NCBI GenBank assembly: GCA_905214265.1
Contig: CAJMLQ010000038.1
Coordinates: forward strand, 1 to 23,702
Direction: 5' to 3'
DNA: 23,702 nt
Source of the DNA: an uncultured bacterium
Lineage (GTDB): Bacteria; Bacillota; Clostridia; Oscillospirales; Ruminococcaceae
Shown here piece by piece: positions 8,886-15,206 of this stretch (the stretch's first letter is position 1; each line of letters begins with the position of its first letter). The notes under the pieces were generated by a model. The model saw only the letters and a list, made by a program, of their open reading frames with translations, searched no databases and had not been told where the DNA came from. A program made the translations under genes and the position numbers.

Positions 8886-10415
8886 TTATTCCTGTTCCAA
8901 GCCCTTTTTGCTTTCTTCCTGGAGTTCAGGGTCATAGGAAAGTATGGGTTCCTCTTTTTTGCCTCGGATTTTACGGTTTACATAATTTTGGGTAATTTTG
9001 GAAACCAAAGGGAAAAGTGCCACGACACCGATCAGGTTGGGAATCATCATCAAGCCGTTGAATGTATCGGAAATGTCCCAAGCCAGAGAGGAGGTCATGA
9101 CCGCCCCGGACATAATCATCAAAACAAAAATCACCTTGTAAACCTTCACGCCCTTGGAACCGAAAAGGTACTCCACCGCTTTAGAACCATACTGGGACCA
9201 ACCCAAAACCGTGGTAAATGCAAAGAGCAGCATCGCAATGGCAATAAATATTTCTCCGGCAACGCCAAAAATATTGCCAAAGGTTTGAGAAACCAGCGTG
9301 GCGTCGTTCACGCCCTCAACAGCAAGACCGGTCTCCAGATTGATATAACCGGAGGAGAGGACCACAATCGCCGTCATGGTACAAACGACAAAGGTATCGA
9401 AGAACACCTCAAAAATGCCCCACATTCCCTGCTTCACAGGCTCCTTCACATTCGAGGAGGAATGGACCATAACCGAGGAACCGAGACCGGCTTCATTGGA
9501 GAAAACGCCTCGCTTACAGCCCTGAGTAATAACCTGCTTGATGGCAATACCGGCTGCCGCGCCGCCAACTGCCTTCACGCCGAAAGCGAACCGAAAGATA
9601 GAGGCAAATATCGCACCAACGTGATCAATGTGGACGAAGAATATAGCCAAAGCACCGACACAATAAGCGATCGCCATAAAGGGAACCACACGCTCTGCGA
9701 CGGTAGCGATTCTCTGGAGGCCGCCGATGATGATGAGAGCGGCTATCAGCATCAGAACGCCGCCGATGATAATGTTGATGACCGGAACTCCGCCCAGCTC
9801 ACCCAGCGAAGCGTTTTTAAAGAAGGCCGACTGCATGTTCAGGGTGATCTTATTGATCTGCCCCATGTTGCCAATACCAAAAGATGCCAAAATGGCAAAA
9901 CAGGCAAAGAGGACGGCTAAAACCGAGGCTATCCCCTTACAGCCCTTCTTTTTGCCCAGCCCGTCCTTCAGGTAGTACATGGCACCGCCGGACCACTCGC
10001 CATCCTTGTTGCGGCGGCGGAAATAGATGCCCAGTACATTTTCGGAAAAGTTGGTCATCATGCCGAGAAACGCAGCGACCCACATCCAGAAAACTGCGCC
10101 GGGACCGCCGATCACAATTGCCGCCGATACACCGGCAATATTACCGGTACCCACTGTCGCCGCCAAAGCGGTACAAAGCGCTTGGAACTGGGAAATTGTT
10201 TTTCGATCAGTTTTTTTGGTGGAAGAACTGTCCTTTTTAAACAGGCTGCCGATGGTTTCTTTCCACCAATGACCAAGGTGAGTAATCTGGAAGAACTTGG
10301 TGCAAACGGTCATGAGAACGCCCGTGCCCAAAAGAAGTACCAGACCGATCGTGACCCATACAAATGTATTGATGGCGCCATTGATGTTTGTGAGTTGTTC
10401 GATAAATTTTTCCAT
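8886..10415 (-). CDS. AGCS-family sodium:alanine/glycine symporter
   Basis: This is a sodium-coupled amino acid importer of the alanine or glycine:cation symporter family (AlsT/DagA/AgcS type), 509 residues, a usual length, in the cytoplasmic membrane. Family landmarks are visible: TVGTGNIAGVSAAIVIGGPG followed by AVFWMWVAAFLGM, then FRRRNKDGEWSGGAMYYLKDG, FSNEAGLGSSVMVHSS and FAFTTVLGWSQYG. About ten or eleven hydrophobic segments are present and the C-terminus is charged. I start at ATG 10415, because GGGGGAGG lies 5-12 bases upstream in the transcript and this start yields the normal N-terminus MEKFIEQL; the frame stays open further upstream but runs through the riboswitch leader. The glycine riboswitch in front indicates that glycine (and perhaps alanine) is the substrate. 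Confidence 0.95.
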   Translation of the reverse strand: MEKFIEQLTNINGAINTFVWVTIGLVLLLGTGVLMTVCTKFFQITHLGHWWKETIGSLFKKDSSSTKKTDRKTISQFQALCTALAATVGTGNIAGVSAAIVIGGPGAVFWMWVAAFLGMMTNFSENVLGIYFRRRNKDGEWSGGAMYYLKDGLGKKKGCKGIASVLAVLFACFAILASFGIGNMGQINKITLNMQSAFFKNASLGELGGVPVINIIIGGVLMLIAALIIIGGLQRIATVAERVVPFMAIAYCVGALAIFFVHIDHVGAIFASIFRFAFGVKAVGGAAAGIAIKQVITQGCKRGVFSNEAGLGSSVMVHSSSNVKEPVKQGMWGIFEVFFDTFVVCTMTAIVVLSSGYINLETGLAVEGVNDATLVSQTFGNIFGVAGEIFIAIAMLLFAFTTVLGWSQYGSKAVEYLFGSKGVKVYKVIFVLMIMSGAVMTSSLAWDISDTFNGLMMIPNLIGVVALFPLVSKITQNYVNRKIRGKKEEPILSYDPELQEESKKGLEQE

Positions 10416-10441
10416 AAATCCTCCCCCATAAATAATAAAGA

Positions 10442-10465
10442 CGGATTGCGCAAAGACGCAATCCG
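10442..10465 (-). terminator. Expression-platform hairpin between glycine riboswitch and RBS
   Basis: On the transcript, CGGATTGCG (10465-10457) pairs perfectly with CGCAATCCG (10450-10442) around a 6-base loop, followed by UCUUUAUUAUUU. It lies 35 bases after the second aptamer and before the AGCS ribosome site. The position suits a conditional terminator, though the U-rich tail is interrupted by A bases and may be weak. Confidence 0.6.
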
Positions 10466-10499
10466 CCAAGAACACTAAGAACACAGAGATAAAGTGAAT

Positions 10500-10657
10500 A
10501 ACTTTGTCCTTTTGCCTGAGAGATTAGCGGTAAACGCTTTGCACCTTCGGCACTCAATTGAATGAGTTTCTCCAAAGTTCTGTCAACCTGCAGTCCTCAT
10601 CCAAACCGGAAACCTGAGAGCGTTACTCCTTCGGCAGCTTTTGCTTTTTCCTGCAGG
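10500..10657 (-). ncRNA. Tandem glycine riboswitch
   Basis: Two glycine aptamers lie head to tail in the leader of the AGCS gene. Aptamer 1 (transcribed first) is 10657-10587, closed by CCUGCAGG/CUGCAGG, with core motifs GCUGCCGAAGGAGUAAC and CUCUCAGG and ending GAGGACUGCAGG. Aptamer 2 is 10579-10500, closed by AACUUUG/CAAAGUU, with GGAGA near its 5' end, GUGCCGAAGGUGCAA, and CUCUCAGGCAAAAGGACAAA. The linker is 7 bases. These motifs are the established glycine riboswitch consensus. Tandem types in front of AGCS transporters are known, and may be OFF or ON switches depending on the platform, so direction is not assumed here. Confidence 0.93.
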
Positions 10658-10685
10658 CATCATACAGAAATATTAATTTTTCATA

Positions 10686-10714
10686 ATTATACTACAAAAT
10701 TTGCTATTTTTCAA
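10686..10714 (-). promoter_or_regulatory. Sigma-A-type promoter of the glycine riboswitch/AGCS unit
   Basis: Reading the - strand, TTGAAA (10714-10709), a 17-base spacer and a perfect TATAAT (10691-10686) lie about 30 bases before the first aptamer, which is the spacing expected for a leader starting just before it. Confidence 0.8.
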
Positions 10715-10839
10715 TCCCTTTTTTAAAATTTGCGGTGGATAAGATGACGTGATAAATCTGCTCTATCCTATTGCCAGCCTATTTATCCGTTACAAGCATC
10801 TGAAACCGCCACCTGTTCGTCCTATCTCAAGCAAAAAGT

Positions 10840-12039
10840 TCATTCGCACAGCAGTTTCCATTGCTGAACCTGAAAGGCACAAAGTAATCCCCCAAAAAGT
10901 GCAATGACACTCCATAAAAAAATCGTTACCGTCCATCCAAAGCTCTCCGAAACCACCGCAATCGTATAAGTGGAAAGTGCCGCACCGATATAGGTGCAGG
11001 AATTTAAGACACCGGATATGAATGAAACCAATCCGGTTTTGGAGTAATACCGCGGTACAAAGCTGATCAGCAAAAGGTTGACGCCGTTCATGCAGCTGAC
11101 CAGCAATCCCAGCAGGATAACGGTAAAAATCGGACTTGTTTTTCCGAATACGCCAATCATTGCAGCAGACAACGTACAGATCGCAAACAGAATTGCAGCA
11201 AGTTTCAGTTCATTTCTTACCCAACGACGCCTAATTTCAGAAACAATGGTAATGGACACAATTGCAAACACCGGTAATATCACGCCGGTAAGTATGGAAA
11301 TATTATTTCCAAAATGGAAAGTCTCTGCAATCAAAGAAGGCATCCAAGCGGTTACACCATCCCTGAGCGAACCCATCAAAATAATTGCTACTAAAATTGC
11401 AATCAACATACCAGACCAAGGGAAAAAACCTTTTTTAAATGCATCGCCTCTTCCACCTTTTCTTTCCATTGCTATACGCGGACATTTCATCATCCAAACG
11501 GCCAGTATAATAACCGCTGCTGTTGCGGCGGAATAAAATACCAATTTCCAGGTGCCGAATTTTATCAGCACAGGGGCAATCAGATACAGCGTAATATGCC
11601 CTAAATGCCCGCCGCAGGTGATTGCTATACAGGCTCTGCTATAGCCTTCTTGGTCAAACAGCTCGTTCATCAGCTTGACAAGCGGCGGCCACATAAACGC
11701 CTGTGCCAACCCATTAATGCTCCAGACAATGGCCATTTGCATCGACGTTCCACAAAACGGGAGGAGCACATTCATAAAAATGGTAGCTGTCAGTCCAAGA
11801 CCTACAAGGTGTTTTGGCTGAAGCTGATCCCCCACAAAACCGCTGATCAGCTGACCCGCTCCGTAAGTAATCGCCATTCCTGTTATTGGCAGAGACGCGG
11901 CTGCCTTAGAAAAGCCTGTTGCGTCTATAATCTCTACAAGAATAGTATTATAATTCAAACGGGTAGCATAGCTTATAAAATATACAAGCACCATGAGGAT
12001 CATTGCTGCGTTTAAACCTTTTTCGCTCATCTGCTTCAA
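10840..12039 (-). CDS. MFS transporter, organophosphate:phosphate antiporter (GlpT/UhpT)-like
   Basis: This is a 12-helix major facilitator protein of about 399 residues. The first helix region (VYFISYATRLNYNTILVEII) and the following SLPITGMAITYGAGQLISGF resemble the OPA group (sugar-phosphate or glycerol-phosphate carriers), so an organophosphate substrate is plausible but not proven. Start choice is uncertain. I favour TTG at 12039, whose TTGA overlaps the TGA stop of the 31-codon ORF upstream and which has GGGAAGGGAG about 9 bases before it. An in-frame ATG at 12060 lacks a good ribosome site, and another ATG lies at 12030. It is the last gene of an operon with the DeoR regulator and a remnant of a phosphatase-type enzyme. 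I see no clear terminator after it. Base composition is lower in GC than in the flanking regions. Confidence 0.88.
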   Translation of the reverse strand: MKQMSEKGLNAAMILMVLVYFISYATRLNYNTILVEIIDATGFSKAAASLPITGMAITYGAGQLISGFVGDQLQPKHLVGLGLTATIFMNVLLPFCGTSMQMAIVWSINGLAQAFMWPPLVKLMNELFDQEGYSRACIAITCGGHLGHITLYLIAPVLIKFGTWKLVFYSAATAAVIILAVWMMKCPRIAMERKGGRGDAFKKGFFPWSGMLIAILVAIILMGSLRDGVTAWMPSLIAETFHFGNNISILTGVILPVFAIVSITIVSEIRRRWVRNELKLAAILFAICTLSAAMIGVFGKTSPIFTVILLGLLVSCMNGVNLLLISFVPRYYSKTGLVSFISGVLNSCTYIGAALSTYTIAVVSESFGWTVTIFLWSVIALFGGLLCAFQVQQWKLLCE

Positions 12040-12131
12040 CGTACAATTCTCCCTTCCCATTCTTCGGGAATCTCTGCATCGAACAGTGCGGCAACCGTGG
12101 GCGCGTCACTCAGAACCAATCGTACTTTCAT
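12036..12131 (-). pseudogene. C-terminal remnant of an alkaline phosphatase/phosphodiesterase-family gene
   Basis: A 31-codon frame starts at ATG 12131, inside the 3' end of the DeoR gene in another frame, with AAGGAAG about 7 bases upstream, and ends in TGA at 12036. The residues DAPTVAALFDAEIPEEWEG match the typical C-terminal end of alkaline phosphatase superfamily (type I phosphodiesterase/sulfatase-like) proteins, where D-x-A-P-T-x-A-x-L-x-G and W-x-G-R recur; this recognition is from family knowledge, not a search. The catalytic body of several hundred residues is absent. The simplest reading is an internal deletion that kept the start region and the tail. It may still couple translation between DeoR and the MFS gene. 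Confidence 0.6.
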
Positions 12132-12906
12132 TGAGGTCTTCCTTCCTGGTAATTATTCTACAGTCATTTTCCCGATATAACACCTTGATGTTATCCGACA
12201 GTGCCGAGTCCGTGACATAAATATGACGGGTATTCATATCGCAAACCTTATATAAAGCGCTTTTTTCATACTTGCTGCTGTCTGCAAGAACAATGATATC
12301 ATCGCTGTTTTCGATCATCCGTTGCTGCAATTCTACTATCTGTGGTTGATAATCACATACACCATTTTTCAGAGAAATAGCCGAAGGAAAAAAGAAGAAT
12401 TTTCTCAGATGAATCGCATCCAATATTTTGTGGGCAAATATGCCGTAAAAGGTCCTTTCCTTCTTCAGATAGTTACCGCCGCAGAGGATGAGGTTAAAGT
12501 CCTTATAGTCATGTACCCTTTCAAAAACGTCCATAGAATAAGTAACGATGGTAAGAGAATGGAATCTTTCCATGAGTTCTTCCGTAAACTCGATCGCCGT
12601 TGTTCCAGCATCAATGCCGATGATGTCACTTTCCACAACAAGATCAGCTGCAAGCCGCGACAACTCCCTTTTTTCCATTCGATGCTCATCGATTCTCGTA
12701 TCGAAATCATGAAAGGGCTGCACGTTGTTTTTCGAAACCACTCCGCCGCGTACGCGAACAAGCTGGTTGTTCTTTTCAAGAAACAGCAGATCTTTTCGTA
12801 TTGTCTCAGCTGACACATCAAACATTTCGAAAAGTTTTGCAGTTGTAACAGCGGCTTCTTTTTTCACAATTTCAACGATTGCATTTCTTCGTTCACTTGT
12901 AAGCAC
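12106..12906 (-). CDS. DeoR/GlpR-family transcriptional regulator
   Basis: This is a cytoplasmic repressor-type regulator of sugar-phosphate or organophosphate genes, 266 residues, close to the family norm. The N-terminal winged helix covers about residues 3-56, with the family pattern TTAKLFEMFDVSAETIRKDL and RVRGG at about 51-55. The C-terminal effector domain (about 75-245) has the sugar-phosphate-binding type motif IGIDAGTTAIEF. The start is GTG 12906, with TTGGAGG about 10 bases upstream; no ATG gives the complete helix-turn-helix. Its 3' end overlaps the phosphatase remnant, and the MFS gene follows, so it probably controls this transporter and itself. The promoter and direct repeats lie immediately upstream. 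Confidence 0.93.
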   Translation of the reverse strand: MLTSERRNAIVEIVKKEAAVTTAKLFEMFDVSAETIRKDLLFLEKNNQLVRVRGGVVSKNNVQPFHDFDTRIDEHRMEKRELSRLAADLVVESDIIGIDAGTTAIEFTEELMERFHSLTIVTYSMDVFERVHDYKDFNLILCGGNYLKKERTFYGIFAHKILDAIHLRKFFFFPSAISLKNGVCDYQPQIVELQQRMIENSDDIIVLADSSKYEKSALYKVCDMNTRHIYVTDSALSDNIKVLYRENDCRIITRKEDLNESTIGSE

Positions 12907-12927
12907 CTTGCTATCGCCTCCAATAAA

Positions 12928-12984
12928 TCACAACTTTTCACAACTTTTTACAATATTATACAACCATGCCATTCTGCTTGTCAA
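12928..12984 (-). promoter_or_regulatory. Promoter and direct-repeat operator candidate of the DeoR operon
   Basis: On the - strand, TTGACA (12984-12979) and TATAAT (12960-12955) are both perfect, with an 18-base spacer. Directly downstream, between the promoter and the ribosome site, the motif AAAGTTGTGA occurs twice in a row with a 10-base period (about 12928-12950) and a weaker third copy reaches the -10 box. Direct repeats at the transcription start are a known operator style for DeoR-family proteins, so autoregulation is likely. Confidence 0.7.
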
Positions 12985-13008
12985 GAGGCGCACAAAATTT
13001 TATGGTGA

Positions 13009-13079
13009 TAATGACATGCCCGTAGTAATGTCATTAAAAAAATTAAGCCGTTGAACGCAATCACTGTGAAAGTGATTGC
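13009..13079. repeat. Two inverted repeats in the gap between DeoR and the HNR-type gene
   Basis: TAATGACAT (13009-13017) pairs with ATGTCATTA (13028-13036), and GCAATCACT (13057-13065) pairs with AGTGATTGC (13071-13079). Both are perfect 9-bp dyads. They lie upstream of the DeoR promoter in the 284-base gap 12907-13190. Neither has a clean T-run, so they may be protein-binding sites. Shortly after them is a 17-codon frame (ATG at 13175, with AAAAGGA about 8 bases upstream) that runs into the end of the opposite-strand gene. Confidence 0.45.
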
Positions 13080-13190
13080 TCAACAGCTCCAATATGCATC
13101 TGTTCAATTCTTTGGAAAGCTTTTAAAGACTGTTGTGGCTGTACTCCAGAACAATTTTTAAAAGGATCACCACCATGAAAGATAGAGAGA

Positions 13191-13844
13191 CTATTTACCA
13201 AGCATATAATTTGAAATCTCTTTTATAACTTCTTTCTTGTACTCATCAGAGGAATCCAGATGATTGCGAGTAATCGATAATTTCTGCCCGTCCCTAGAAG
13301 GTCTGATAATCGAATGGGAATTGTAGCCGTTTATTTTGATTCCGCATCGAGTCAAAAGCTCATTCCATGTCTTCATATTTAGCCTCCGCAATAGTGTACG
13401 GCTGCAAGGTGTGTCATTTTTTCTTCGCCTATCATAGTCTTTGCAGGATGTGCATTGTAATGTCCTATACTGTAATTCAAATTCTTCAAGAAGCTCCTTG
13501 TTGTCTTCAGAGTATTTCTTCTTTTCTTTTACTTTTTCAAGTCTTTCACTTTTATAATACCTCGATAAAAAATCCGAAATTTTCAGGCCGAAAACACGTC
13601 TAATAACAGTTTTTGTAGGCAAATTATTTTCATATGTAAAGTCGGAAAGGTTGGGCAATTTTCCATGTTCCAGTAGGTGCTGGTCAATTGCGTCAAATAT
13701 TGAAGCTTCTGTCCAGTGCACTAGGGGGAGAGTTCGTTTTATATTCTCCAGAGCTGAAATCAATTCTGTTCTTTCTTTTTCCGAATAATCATTTGTCGAT
13801 TTTACCAAATCAATTGCCATTCTAACCGCTTCTTTCCTGGTCAT
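13191..13844 (-). CDS. Putative DNA-binding protein with homing-endonuclease-associated-type repeat
   Basis: This is a 217-residue, highly charged, soluble protein that I do not recognise as a named family. I chose ATG 13844 (MTRKEAVRM) because GGAAGGGG lies about 10 bases upstream; an in-frame start at 13874 adds ten residues and has no such site. Around residues 50-100 and 130-175 are two segments resembling the short helical repeat linked to homing endonucleases (pattern: tyrosine or leucine spacing, a long gap, then LLRRLNMKTWNELLTRCGI). Neither an HNH nor a LAGLIDADG catalytic motif is visible. Two cysteines (CTSC, about 131-134) and a later Cys could be structural. The gene is AT-rich compared with its right-hand neighbours and sits next to a truncated sigG, which suggests mobile or phage origin. 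Function unknown. Confidence 0.6.
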   Translation of the reverse strand: MTRKEAVRMAIDLVKSTNDYSEKERTELISALENIKRTLPLVHWTEASIFDAIDQHLLEHGKLPNLSDFTYENNLPTKTVIRRVFGLKISDFLSRYYKSERLEKVKEKKKYSEDNKELLEEFELQYRTLQCTSCKDYDRRRKNDTPCSRTLLRRLNMKTWNELLTRCGIKINGYNSHSIIRPSRDGQKLSITRNHLDSSDEYKKEVIKEISNYMLGK

Positions 13845-13898
13845 TACAAACAAACCCCTTCCACTGCTGCGCAATTTCTACACCGGACATCTATTCCC

Positions 13899-14381
13899 AT
13901 GGTTATCGGTGAAATCCGACGGCATCTTCGGGATTTTTCGCCGATCCGAGTCAGCCGTTCCCTCAAGGATATCGCCTACAAGGCTATGCAGGCCAAGGAA
14001 CGTCTGACCGCTTCCCTAGGACAGGAGCCTACCGTCGTAGAAATTGCCAAAGAGATCGGTCTTCCCAAGGAGAACGTCGTCCTGGCTCTGGAGGCCATCG
14101 TAGATCCGGTTTCCCTCTATGAGCCGGTTTTCTCCGACGGAGGCGATACCATTTACGTGATGGACCAGGTATCCGACCACTCCGATGACGGCAACTGGGT
14201 GGACGAAATCTCCATCCGGGAAGCTCTTTCCAAACTCAACGACCGGGAGAAGAAAATCATCTCCCTGCGCTTTTTCAAAGGGAAAACCCAGGTGGAGGTA
14301 TCCGCGGAGATCGGCATTTCGCAGGCCCAGGTTTCCCGACTGGAAAAGGGGGCTCTTGCGAAGGTCAAAGGGGAAATTTAG
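13899..14381 (+). pseudogene. sigG: Sporulation sigma factor SigG, C-terminal part only
   Basis: The 160 residues match the second half of the forespore sigma factor SigG: IGEIRRHLRDFSPIRVSRSL, IAYKAMQAKERL, DPVSLYEPVFSDGGDTIYVM and GKTQVEVSAEIGISQAQVSR. These contain the end of region 2, region 3 and the region 4 helix-turn-helix that binds -35. Full SigG is about 257-260 residues. The first ~100, including core-binding region 2.1-2.3 and the -10-binding part, are missing. Homology starts abruptly at the equivalent of the P-M-I-I-G-E-I motif. ATG 13899 has no ribosome site, and the upstream in-frame codons do not resemble SigG. It is therefore nonfunctional as it stands, or it is the distal half of a gene split by an element that leaves during sporulation. 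Confidence 0.85.
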
Positions 14382-14420
14382 AAAAACGCCCGGTCCTTTA
14401 AACAAGGATCGGGCGTTTTT
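14382..14420. terminator. Bidirectional intrinsic terminator between sigG and the ECF operon
   Basis: A 17-bp stem (14382-14398 with 14404-14420, one G-T pair) has loop TAAAC and A5 and T5-6 flanks on opposite sides, so it works for the + strand sigG transcript and for the - strand ECF operon, whose last stop is at 14472. It starts right after the sigG stop codon. Confidence 0.9.
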
Positions 14421-14471
14421 TGCTCTTAAAAATTCAATTTTCCCTATCCGTTCCCTCATAACGATATTTTT

Positions 14472-15206
14472 TCAGTTAGAGGAACGGACGATGTTCTCCG
14501 GTTCCAGCAGCCCGTATTTGATCTGAATCCTCTGGATCTTCTCGATCATGGGATTTGCCAGAAAAAAGAGGAAAACGACTGTAGACGCTGCGTGCACTAG
14601 GTCAAAAGGAAGCCCGGAGGCATACGCTGCCAGCAGCGTATGCCAGTTTAGCGTGCCGGAGAACATGGTCACCGAACCAATATTGATGATTCCCCCGTAA
14701 ACCAGCAGCGTTGCCACCCCGCCAAAAATGCAGAGCGCCCAGCGTTTGTGGGAAAGCAGTCTTTTTTGGACCAAAATTCCGGCCAGGAATCCAATGATGC
14801 CAAAACAGAACATCTGCCATGGCGTCCACGGTCCCTGCCCGAAAAAAAAGTTGGACACAAAGCCGGAAATGGCTCCAACCAGAAAGCCCGCTTCCGGGCC
14901 TAAGGTAACGCCTGTAATGATCACAATGGCGGTTACCGGCTTGAACTGGGGAAGCATGAAAAACGCCGCCCTTCCAGCAACAGCAATGGCACTGAGGGTC
15001 GCGATGGTCACGAGTTCTCTAGCCATAGGCCGCCTGCTTTCGAAAACCAAAAAAAAAGGAAGCATCGTCACCGCCAGGATCAGCAGGCTGACGAGATAAT
15101 ATTGCCGGTCGTCCAGAACCACGATTCCGAAAACAATGCACGCCGGGATCAGCACGAGTATTCCGACGGCAGCTGCACAGGTCCTTTTGTTCAGCTTCGG
15201 CAGCAT
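14472..15206 (-). CDS. ECF transporter S component, probably cobalamin-specific (CbrT-like)
   Basis: This is the substrate-capture membrane subunit of an energy-coupling-factor importer, 244 residues with about six to seven hydrophobic segments. Residues about 68-140 carry the pattern typical of S components of the CblT/CbrT group: AVAGRAAFFMLPQFKPVTAI, then TLGPEAGFLVGAISGFVSNF and FFGQGPWTPWQM. It is the last gene of the operon and its start overlaps the ATPase gene by 16 bases, a sign of tight coupling. B12 specificity is inferred from the cobalamin riboswitch and the two DUF4430 proteins upstream, together with the family resemblance. No cobalamin synthesis gene is present, so salvage of external B12 or cobinamide is the likely role. 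Confidence 0.88.
   Translation of the reverse strand: MLPKLNKRTCAAAVGILVLIPACIVFGIVVLDDRQYYLVSLLILAVTMLPFFLVFESRRPMARELVTIATLSAIAVAGRAAFFMLPQFKPVTAIVIITGVTLGPEAGFLVGAISGFVSNFFFGQGPWTPWQMFCFGIIGFLAGILVQKRLLSHKRWALCIFGGVATLLVYGGIINIGSVTMFSGTLNWHTLLAAYASGLPFDLVHAASTVVFLFFLANPMIEKIQRIQIKYGLLEPENIVRSSN

Noticed and set aside
8691..9920. 409-codon open frame on the + strand opposite the AGCS gene
   Set aside because: His/Asn/Gly/Arg-rich composition without domains; it is antisense to a clear transporter with riboswitch and terminator.
13057..13079. Inverted repeat as the end of an insertion sequence
   Set aside because: No matching terminal repeat, target duplication or transposase was seen nearby.
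13899..14381. SigF instead of SigG
   Set aside because: The motifs RDFSPIRVSRSL, DPVSLYEP and YVMDQVSD fit SigG and not the SigF versions.
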